Source of the DNA: J054 sp963850255
Lineage (GTDB): Bacteria; Pseudomonadota; Gammaproteobacteria; Steroidobacterales; GCA-2729495
DNA: 64,000 bases
Assembly: GCA_963850255.1 (NCBI GenBank)
Contig: CAWKLL010000023.1
Coordinates: forward strand, 1 to 64,000
Direction: 5' to 3'
A program made the translations under genes and the position numbers. Under the pieces are notes generated by a model. That model searched no databases, was not told the origin of the DNA, and worked only from the letters and a program-made list of their open reading frames with translations. Below are positions 27,401-34,049 of the stretch, in pieces (positions within the stretch are counted from its first letter, which is position 1; every line of letters begins with the position of its first letter).

Positions 27401-30400
27401 TGGCCGAATCACCGGGCCCGGGTGCACCGACGCCTTCAACGCTGATCGGGTCGATATCGATGGAGAAGCCGCAGGACTCGTTCGGGTCGAACTCGGTGAA
27501 GTCCACCTGCAGGTTCGTGAAGCCGCCGTTACCCAACGGTCCGCTGAGGTTGTTGGTCACGCTGCCCACGTTGCCGCAGTTATCCGCCTGGAAGGGTTTT
27601 GCGGTGGTGTCACCCGCCGTACCGTTCGGGTCGAAGGCGACGTTGGCGGCGAGCGCGTTACCGAGATCGATTTGCAGCGTTGTGATGCGCGCGCTGCTGC
27701 TTGGGTCGTTGGTCAGCGTGAATGAATTGTTGCCGAAGGTGCTGGCGTTGATGCCGCTGCCGGGCGTGACAGTCAGGTCGGCTTTGGCGTCCGTCTGTAC
27801 AAATTCAATATTCAGGAATTCCCAGGTTGCCGTGAACTCCGGCCCGGGACCATTGGAGGTGGCAATGATGCCAACCGCCAGCCCGCGGTCGTCGGCGCCG
27901 TCAAACCAGGCAGGCGGCAGCGCAATGGGCGCACCCAGATCGGTGATGATGGCACCCGCGTCAATGGACACGCGCGGCTGCGCGGTGGCCAGTACCGGGT
28001 TAACTTCCAGGTACAGATCGACGGAACCGGAGGCCAGCAGGTCGCCGGTGACGCCCGGGCCGTAGGTCGGGCCGCTGACCTGGCTTCCGCCAGATTCCAG
28101 CAGCACCTGCACGCCGCCGGCGCCGCCGTTCGCATTCAGGACCAGCTTTATATAATTGTCCTGGTCGCCGGTGCCGATCTGAATACCCTGTGACTGGAAG
28201 TTCTGCGGTGCCCCGCCGAAGAAGGGCGCTTCGAGCTGGGTATGGATCAAGAAGGGCGGCGTCGCATCGTCGACATTGATGCCGAACTGGAAGCCGTTCT
28301 CCTGCGTATTGGTCCCGGTAAAGGCATCGCCCGCGGATACGGCTTCAATGGTCGCCTTGCTGCTGGCACCGCCGAAGGTCAGGTTGTCGGGGTCGTACTG
28401 ATCCAGGTAGTCGGTGCTGCCATTGGTCATGAGGCCGGTGAAGCCCAGGCCCAGGAAGCCTGTGCCCGGATCCTGGTTGCTGAAGGGATACAGCAGCGGC
28501 AGATTCGTGGTCAGGCCATTGTTCGCGTCGATGGCGAAGGGATCATTCGGGTCGGTGATGCCGTCATTGTCATCGTCCGGATCGTTGAGATCCGAGATAA
28601 AGTCGCCGTCGTTGTCTACGGGTTTGCTGCCTTGCGAGCAGGGATCCGTGCCGTTGTCGATTTCGTCGTCGTTCTGAAAGCCGTCGCCGTCCTCGTCCAG
28701 GGCGGGATCGTCCGCGCCGCTGCAGGCGCCGAAGTCATCGGGCTCAAAGACCGTGATGTTGTCGGCGCCGTAGGTCGCGGCCCAGACGCTGCCTGGAAAG
28801 ATGTCGCCATCGCCCTGCGCCGTTACGTCCAGCGGCTGGCTGCCAAAGCCGCTGAACAAAGAGCCCTCGATGGTCAGCGTTCCATCGGTTAACGGGGCCG
28901 TGCGCGAATAGCGATAAATGTTGCCATTAAAAGAGGCGGTCAGGATATTCCCGAACAGCTGGCCCGCAAAGTTCGAGGCCGTATATTCAGTGATGCCGTT
29001 GGTCGACGAGCTGATTTCGTCGATGATGACGGGATTCGCGCTGATGCTGCCGTTGGCATTGATGTTGGCACTGTAGCCGCACTCGTCGGGGCTGTCGGGA
29101 AAGTCGGTAATGTCCAGCGACGGGTTGAAGTAGCCGCTGCTGCCGGCCAGTAGCGCCGCAAAGTCGCCGAAAGCCGTCTGCTGCCAGTTGCCGCTTATTT
29201 TCTCGTAGATATAGATGCCCGCTTTGCCGGGGAAGGCGCGGATCGGTGTCGGATGGCCGCCGTAGTAGCCGGGACCCTGGATCCAGTGCAGTGGGTCGCC
29301 GTGCGCCTGGCTGCCGGATTCGTTGAACTCATTGGTGCAGTAATCGCCCGCGCCGGGATTGTAGCTTGCCCCGCCAAATTCGGTGCCCTTCGCACTGTCG
29401 GCGCTGTCGTAGAGCAGCGGTACGCCGCCCCAGTTGGTATTCGGCCCGTTGTCCGACGTGTAGAAATAGCCGTCCTGGGTCTGCACGATATCAAAGGCAT
29501 TGCGATAGCCGGGCGAGAAGATCTGCACCGGGCCACCGGGCTCGGTGATCGCCATGTTCAGGCCGTTGTTGCCGCCGAACGGATCGCCCAGGTCGATGCT
29601 CGCGGTGTACAGCGGGTGCCCGGATGCGTAGGGGAAATCCGGGCTGGTATTGGTGATATCGGGTCGTGACGGTGACGGATCGTTCAGCGTCGGCAGGTCA
29701 TAGACGAACAGGGCGCCGTTACGCGCATCCGTGAACGCGCCGCTGTTGTTGGTGATGATCTGCTCGATGATGTCCAGGTCCACCGACAACAGCGCGGCGG
29801 AGAGGTAGTACTCCGGTGTGCCGGCGAAGTTGTTGCTGGGCGCGCCTTTGTTTGCGTGGCCGCCCTGCATCACGTACAGGATGTTGTTGGTCTCGTCGAG
29901 TTCCAGGCCGTTGGTGGAGTGGTTTTCCTCGGAGCGGGGCAGGCCGCGAACGATATCGATTTTTTCCCAGGCCGCGCAGCTATTGCCGCTGATGCCGCCC
30001 GTGCAGGTCAGTCGACTGACCACACCAGAGTTGGTATCGAGGTTGGCATCGCCGCCCCCGCCGCCGGCGCCAATGCGCGAGTCCGACGAGGTGACATACA
30101 GCACCGGATTGCTGGCGGTGCCGGTAACCAGCAGGCCGGTTACCTGGCGCTGCTGGGTGCTGTTCTCAGACCCGTCATCGTCATGGTTCGGCGTGTTGTT
30201 CTTGACCAGCGTGATGGTTTCGGTGCTGGTGGCCTGGTAGGAACCGGGCGAATTGCGAATGATCGTGTAAGCCTTTACTTCGCCATTTTGTTGCGCGACG
30301 TACAGGCGATCGTCGGGACCGAACTGAAGCGAGGTTGGATTATTCGAGCTTTCGCCCGACAGGTTTCCGGACAGAAATGAAATCGCCTGGGCCTGGATAC

Positions 30401-30464
30401 TCATTGCGGTAAACAGACCGATCAGCAATACGCAAATCTGCGCGCGGGTGATTTTCCCCGTCAT
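24432..30464 (-). CDS. giant secreted beta-propeller/malectin/dockerin protein (surface gene D)
   Basis: About 2010 residues from ATG 30464 (AGGGG 11 bases upstream); uninterrupted. Signal peptide, then residues about 20-600 as a soluble glucose/sorbosone-dehydrogenase-like beta-propeller (LQFGPDDRLYVAQQNGEV; HSTNGLELDE; FSPGYRNAFDIVQTQDGYFYTSDNG). Next: thrombospondin-3-type calcium repeats (DEDGDGFQNDDEIDNGTDP), a ConA/LamG-like domain, one copy of the unnamed 300-residue module shared with gene A, a malectin-like domain (VRVNAGGPLIAATDGGPDW), cadherin-like domains, a second malectin-like domain (FRINAGGPALASADGSSPGW), a carboxypeptidase-regulatory-like domain, a dockerin-like pair (GDANGDNLVDLLDFSALATSFN; ADFDGDGNVTTLDFSLLVSNFN) and a C-terminal Ig-like domain. 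Whether the propeller binds PQQ cannot be told. First gene of the array; divergent from the subtilase-like gene. Confidence 0.87.
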   Translation of the reverse strand: MTGKITRAQICVLLIGLFTAMSIQAQAISFLSGNLSGESSNNPTSLQFGPDDRLYVAQQNGEVKAYTIIRNSPGSYQATSTETITLVKNNTPNHDDDGSENSTQQRQVTGLLVTGTASNPVLYVTSSDSRIGAGGGGGDANLDTNSGVVSRLTCTGGISGNSCAAWEKIDIVRGLPRSEENHSTNGLELDETNNILYVMQGGHANKGAPSNNFAGTPEYYLSAALLSVDLDIIEQIITNNSGAFTDARNGALFVYDLPTLNDPSPSRPDITNTSPDFPYASGHPLYTASIDLGDPFGGNNGLNMAITEPGGPVQIFSPGYRNAFDIVQTQDGYFYTSDNGPNTNWGGVPLLYDSADSAKGTEFGGASYNPGAGDYCTNEFNESGSQAHGDPLHWIQGPGYYGGHPTPIRAFPGKAGIYIYEKISGNWQQTAFGDFAALLAGSSGYFNPSLDITDFPDSPDECGYSANINANGSISANPVIIDEISSSTNGITEYTASNFAGQLFGNILTASFNGNIYRYSRTAPLTDGTLTIEGSLFSGFGSQPLDVTAQGDGDIFPGSVWAATYGADNITVFEPDDFGACSGADDPALDEDGDGFQNDDEIDNGTDPCSQGSKPVDNDGDFISDLNDPDDDNDGITDPNDPFAIDANNGLTTNLPLLYPFSNQDPGTGFLGLGFTGLMTNGSTDYLDQYDPDNLTFGGASSKATIEAVSAGDAFTGTNTQENGFQFGINVDDATPPFLIHTQLEAPFFGGAPQNFQSQGIQIGTGDQDNYIKLVLNANGGAGGVQVLLESGGSQVSGPTYGPGVTGDLLASGSVDLYLEVNPVLATAQPRVSIDAGAIITDLGAPIALPPAWFDGADDRGLAVGIIATSNGPGPEFTATWEFLNIEFVQTDAKADLTVTPGSGINASTFGNNSFTLTNDPSSSARITTLQIDLGNALAANVAFDPNGTAGDTTAKPFQADNCGNVGSVTNNLSGPLGNGGFTNLQVDFTEFDPNESCGFSIDIDPISVEGVGAPGPGDSASVSGLELTGARVTVFYDDGSVLVGELYSDGSDGGAELVLKSDVAGAPTVNLQGVTTPAVVPGAAQVARIIGPIDGTVSLLRVEGNFFDAANGYTPAAFEFNSVVDVERLLSISLDSAGEALVPITLTRSSASPPDIAGRNYLIAVVADANGDFGRVSQPLLVEYDPNATPVPIVRVNAGGPLIAATDGGPDWLANSATGPVNTPDYSVNLGNISTHNITGRDASVPAYAPQALFVQERWDPAAAPEMLWSFPVGNGDYNVRLYMGNGFAGTSAPGQRIFDVNIEGGPLEIDNLDLSATYGNQVGAMQEYDVTVSDGTLNIEFIHQTENPLINAIEVRRYGGPGNVAPTVTPVTAQQVVIGDTLVVPISASDGNTDPLTLGYSIAPSLAGTIDLTDNGNGTGSLSIEPDPGTAGPYTVTLTANDGLATGTTNFALTVNAPLVNLPPSLAPIGNQLMSPNSNISIPVAATDPNGNATVTLSASGLPPFANLIDNGDGTGAVEASPLAGDVGSLSSITITATDDGAPAEIAETTFDLSVGVAATVSSFRINAGGPALASADGSSPGWSEDQTTLAGDAGGAASAGNPSGNVNAADVPKTFGTAAAITVDAGVPASVPAALFQTERYDDLPAQPEMEWNFGVSGGSTVEIRFYFAEIFESLGGAGQRVFDIEIEGAVPSFLNDIDAYSFSGGAYNSGFMISYSTTVFDDELNVRFIHQGIQNPAIKGIELLTVAEAPSLASMTGRLSLQGRSDYSGDLEVTLLDGFGTPVSGPTTVTADASGQFTLNGVAPGLYQAQVKRQGYLDAVQGVSLVSGPNDAGSFGELRAGDANGDNLVDLLDFSALATSFNKTSGDTGFNASADFDGDGNVTTLDFSLLVSNFNQQGEEISAQTVSLLLPADGATVSGPDINVSWESGGNVDAFNTDHVHLRLDGGDNGQGNGDRISPLDLNGNFTLLGVTPGTHVITVNLADAAHQEFPGDGAGDSITITVDAP

Positions 30465-30856
30465 AGACGCTTGGCCCCTTGTTATTATTTTTGGCCCAGG
30501 CACCGCCGTCGCTGAGAACAGCCGGACAATGCCTGCAAAATTCTATCGATCGTACTTAATAATTTACGAACATTAGAAGAAATCGCCTGACTTTGTTGGC
30601 CTATTTTCCATAATGCCTGATGCATTGCCGCAGGACTTACCCTATGTCGTGTCTGGCAGGCCCCAGGCTTGTCGGGGAATCTTGCCAATAGTGTTTACAG
30701 TAGCGTCCGCCATTACGCCTGTAACGGGCCCGCCAATGCTAGAGTTGCGCTCGGGTAATTGCACTGGCGAAGGGCACACTAGATTCAGCGCGTTGACATC
30801 CGAATCCTTTCGGCGATACGCCGCGCTGCAATTGCGGTGGTGCAGGGAATGAGATA
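30465..30856. other. divergent intergenic region of the surface cluster
   Basis: 392 bases between the starts of surface gene D (leftward) and the subtilase-like gene (rightward). A TTGACA at 30793-30798 with GATACG 16 bases later is a weak rightward promoter candidate. A very AT-rich patch (30555-30600) may serve the leftward operon. The CCGRTGACGCA element is absent, and no riboswitch or gene was recognised. Confidence 0.4.
30793..30820 (+). promoter_or_regulatory. possible sigma-70 promoter of subtilase-like gene
   Basis: Perfect -35 TTGACA, spacer 16, poor -10 GATACG, about 35 bases before the GTG start at 30857. Only the -35 is convincing. Confidence 0.3.
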
Positions 30857-32660
30857 GTGGACAAGACGAGCAAACAGGGTCCTCTGCACACGTTGACAGA
30901 CCTGATGCCCAACGTCAGGCGCATGCATATTTTCGCAATTGTCGCGGGCGTGCTGATGTCGTCCCCGGCGGCCGCCGACGTTAAACAGGATGTCGGCTAT
31001 GTTGGCCTGGTTAGTGACCTGGGCGTTGCTGTGCCCACGGGGCAGGGCGTCGCGATCAGCCAGGTAGAAGCACCGGTGCAGATTGAAGATCCGGTGTTGA
31101 TGGAGCTGGTCGATGCCTGGCTGCCCGATCCGTCGAATACCGAGCTCGCCGGCAAAACCATCATTGATGTAACGGGTTCTTCCAGTGGTTTTTTCTCGGG
31201 CCACGCGACCGGTGTCGCCCGCCGCTTGTTTGGGTTGGCCACGTCGCTGGCGCCAGGCATCGACAGCGTGCTGGCCTACGAAGCGAATGCCTGGATTGGC
31301 GCCGATGCGCTGCGGGCCGGCAGCGTTGGGCAACCGCTGAACGTTACCGGCCGCTTGTCGAATCACAGCTGGATTGGCGACAGCGAAGATTCCGCTAGTG
31401 CCATCCTGCGTCGCGTCGACTGGCTGATTGATACTCAGGAGCATATCCAGGTGGTGGGGCTGTCCAACGGCAGCCCGAATCCACCGCTGTTGAGCGGCGC
31501 CTTCAATGTGATTGCCGTGGGTGTGACCGAGGCGGAACACGGCATGGGCAGCGCAGCGGTAGATACCTTATATACAGCTGGCCGCACGCGACCGCACCTG
31601 GTCGCGCCCGAGACTACCACCAGCGCGGCGACGCCGACGGTCTCTGCAGCCCTGTCACTGCTGATCGAAGTAGCCCACGCGCAGCCGGAACTGTCCACGG
31701 ACCCGGTGACGCAGTCTATAAATACTGTCAGCGGCGGCTTGATCTATAACGCCGAGCGCAGCGAGGTGCTCAAGGCCGTGATCATGGCGGCGGCCACGCG
31801 CCGCACCAGCAATACCACGGCTGCAGATATCAGCGATTATCGCCTTGAGGGGATCAATCAATCTGACAATGGCCTGGATACGCGCTACGGCGCCGGGCAG
31901 TTAGATGTCTTGCAGAGTTATCGGATTCTCAGCGCCGGTGAGCAGAACAGTGCTGAGGACCAGCCGGCGATGGCTGGCATGATGGGTTCCAGCGGCTTTG
32001 ACTACGATCCAGACTTCGGCGGCGCCCAGGGCAGCAATAGCCAGGCAAGCTACCGCCTGCCCGTACAGTCTGATACCCGGGAGCTGACAGTGGCGCTGGT
32101 ATGGAATCTGGAAATCGACGGCGGCAGGCGGTTTTTCTTTGACGGCACCGCCTATCCGTTGGATCTTGACTTGCGCTTGCTGGATGTTACGGACGATCCG
32201 CTCGGCGTCGAAATAGCCAGCAGCCATGCGGGCCCGCAATACAACTCTGAACATCTCTGGCTGGCACTGGAAGCGGGCCGGGAATATTTGTTGCGCGTGG
32301 TTCCCGGCAGTTCCCAGGGGAGCTTCGCCAGGGATTTCGCCATTGCCTGGCTGCTGCGCGATCCGCCGCCGCCGGATAGTGATGCCGATGGCGTGGCGGA
32401 TGCCTTCGACAATTGCACCCTGTCGGCCAACCCGGTTCAGGGTGATGCGGATGACGGACGGCTTCGGCAATGCCTGCGATGCGGATCTCAACAATGACGA
32501 CATCGTTAATTTTGCCGACCTGGCGATATTCAAGAGCGTGTTTGGTACCAGTGACAGCCATGCCGACTTTGACGAGAGCGGCTTTGTGAGTTTTGCGGAT
32601 CTGGCCATTTTGAAAAGCCGGTTCGGCGCGCCGCCAGGTCCGTCTGGTCTGAATCCCTGA
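30857..32660 (+). CDS. subtilase (S8)-like secreted protein with dockerin-like C-terminus, frameshifted
   Basis: Starts at GTG 30857 (AGGGA 8 bases upstream); the signal peptide follows internal Met residues (MHIFAIVAGVLMSSPAAA). The S8-like core shows a histidine in FSGHATGVAR and a serine in TTSAATPTVSAALSLL, matching the His and Ser blocks. At the Asp position the sequence is GVAISQVEAP, with Glu where Asp is normal. A P-domain/PPC-like beta region follows (LEAGREYLLRVVPGSS). Near 32453-32456 one extra base breaks the frame; the next frame completes a thrombospondin-3/dockerin-like tail (DADLNNDDIVNFADLAIFKSVFG; ESGFVSFADLAILKSRFG) ending APPGPSGLNP. Joined length about 600 residues. The same tail type as genes A and B suggests a common target or anchoring partner. 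Confidence 0.75.
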
Positions 32661-32661
32661 C

Positions 32662-33435
32662 TTAGCGCTCAGGCCCGTAGGCCAACCCCATGTCCTGCAA
32701 CAAGCCGCCGCGTGGCAGTTCAGTTTGACGGGTCAGCTCCACCGGCATGTTGCCGCTGCGCAGCCGCTCGGCATAGTAACGCAGCGGCCAGTAGTGCCCA
32801 TTGCGGCTGATTTCTGATTTGCCCGGATGCCCGGTAATGTCGATATTGAAGGCATTCACCAGGGCTTGATTGGTCGCCGGTGCCGGGTCATCAGTATTAA
32901 TGATGGCCAGCGCAAAGTCAGCGCAACGGCCATGCTGCCTGGCGCCATCTGACCAGTTAAACAAACCCTGCAGACCGAAGGGGTCCAGGAAAACCATATT
33001 GATGTTCGGTTCTGCTCTTAGCCGCCAGCGCAGGCCTTCGCATAAGGCGTCGGGCACATAGGCGCCGGCGCTGTGGGCAATCAATTCCAGCTGACGAAGT
33101 TGCGGCAGTTGTGCCAGCTCCACGGCCAGTGCGGCGCCGAGCTTGTGCGCGTTCGCCTGCGCGCGGAGTCGATGGTCGGACGCGGGCGACCAGTTGTAAT
33201 TGATCACTTGCGTGCCGGCGTCGGCGCCGCGCCGCTTGAGCGCCGCAATCTCTTCCAGAACCGGGTCGTCGCCGTCCTCACTGCCGTGAAAAATCAGTAT
33301 CAGTGTCCGGGTTTCTGCTGACAGATCTAACGGTGTTATCTGCAGCGTGTCGGCCGTGCGCGTATAAGCCTCAAGACCAAGTGCGGCAAGAATGCTCAGC
33401 AGCAAAGCTACTGTCAGGATCTTGCGGCAGGTCAT
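32662..33435 (-). CDS. alpha/beta-hydrolase-like membrane-anchored protein
   Basis: 257 residues from ATG 33435 (MTCRKILTVALLLSILAALGLEAY, one membrane segment or signal anchor). The body contains a hydrolase-like strand (TRTLILIFHGSEDG), a nucleophile-elbow-like LIAHSAGAY at about residue 128 and a late GHYWPLRYYAERL with a possible catalytic histidine. This fits a lipase-like fold; substrate unknown. The reading frame stays open upstream beyond 33435, so this may be the second half of a longer protein if the extra base near 33588 is an error. Convergent with the subtilase-like gene, stops one base apart. Confidence 0.65.
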   Translation of the reverse strand: MTCRKILTVALLLSILAALGLEAYTRTADTLQITPLDLSAETRTLILIFHGSEDGDDPVLEEIAALKRRGADAGTQVINYNWSPASDHRLRAQANAHKLGAALAVELAQLPQLRQLELIAHSAGAYVPDALCEGLRWRLRAEPNINMVFLDPFGLQGLFNWSDGARQHGRCADFALAIINTDDPAPATNQALVNAFNIDITGHPGKSEISRNGHYWPLRYYAERLRSGNMPVELTRQTELPRGGLLQDMGLAYGPER

Positions 33436-33985
33436 GCGGCGAATTACGCTCGCTGAGGGATCGGCCGGGCTGAGCAGCTCGCAGGAATCGGGTGGCGGAC
33501 AGCCTGGCTCGTCGTTGCAACTCCAGAAAATCGGCTTGCGGAAATACCAGCCGGAGACGGCCAGCTCCACGGCCTCGATAGCGTCGCCCGCCGGCAGGAA
33601 GCTCAATATCGGCACGCTCGTCAAATTCCTTTACGCACAGACTGATACTTTGTTCATCGCCGTCGTTAATTTCGGCTTCGATGAGGGCGGCAATTTCTCG
33701 CGTCAATGCCGTTCGGCAACGCGGTTCGCGGCCGAGATTGCGACGAAATGGCAGGAATACGCTGGCCAGGTGTCCGTCTACATGGCCGGCAATATTCAGC
33801 CAGGTGTAGGCGCAGCCTTCCTCGCCGTCGCGGCTGGCCGGCTGTACGGACAGCGGCACCAGTTCGACGGTCTTGCCTGCGTAACGCGCCTGCGTGTCGT
33901 TGGGCGTATCAGAGCAACCCGCGAATACCAGCAACGACAGTAACGCTGCCACGGATCGTAAAGTTGTGCCTGCACGTGAAACCAT
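33371..33985 (-). CDS. putative lipoprotein, frameshifted near its C-terminus
   Basis: Starts at ATG 33985 with a lipoprotein signal (LRSVAALLSLLVFAGC, cysteine at about residue 23). The mature part has a plausible conserved core (CAYTWLNIAGHVDGHLASVFLPFRRNLG). After ELPAG near 33588 one extra G in a GGCGGG stretch shifts the frame; in the other frame DAIEAVELAVSGWYFRKPIFWSCNDEPGC continues sensibly and runs without a stop into the hydrolase-like gene. Either the two form one polypeptide or a second error hides the lipoprotein stop. No function is recognised. Confidence 0.5.
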   Translation of the reverse strand: MVSRAGTTLRSVAALLSLLVFAGCSDTPNDTQARYAGKTVELVPLSVQPASRDGEEGCAYTWLNIAGHVDGHLASVFLPFRRNLGREPRCRTALTREIAALIEAEINDGDEQSISLCVKEFDERADIELPAGGRRYRGRGAGRLRLVFPQADFLELQRRARLSATRFLRAAQPGRSLSERNSPHDLPQDPDSSFAAEHSCRTWS

Positions 33986-34049
33986 AGGGTTTATCGTGCT
34001 CTCAGGTACCAATCGCCGTCAAGCTGTCAGCCTGAAGGCGACGTCGGGC

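Noticed and set aside
26430..27725. 431-codon open frame on the plus strand
   Set aside because: Antisense to gene D within a recognisable module; a GC-rich shadow frame.
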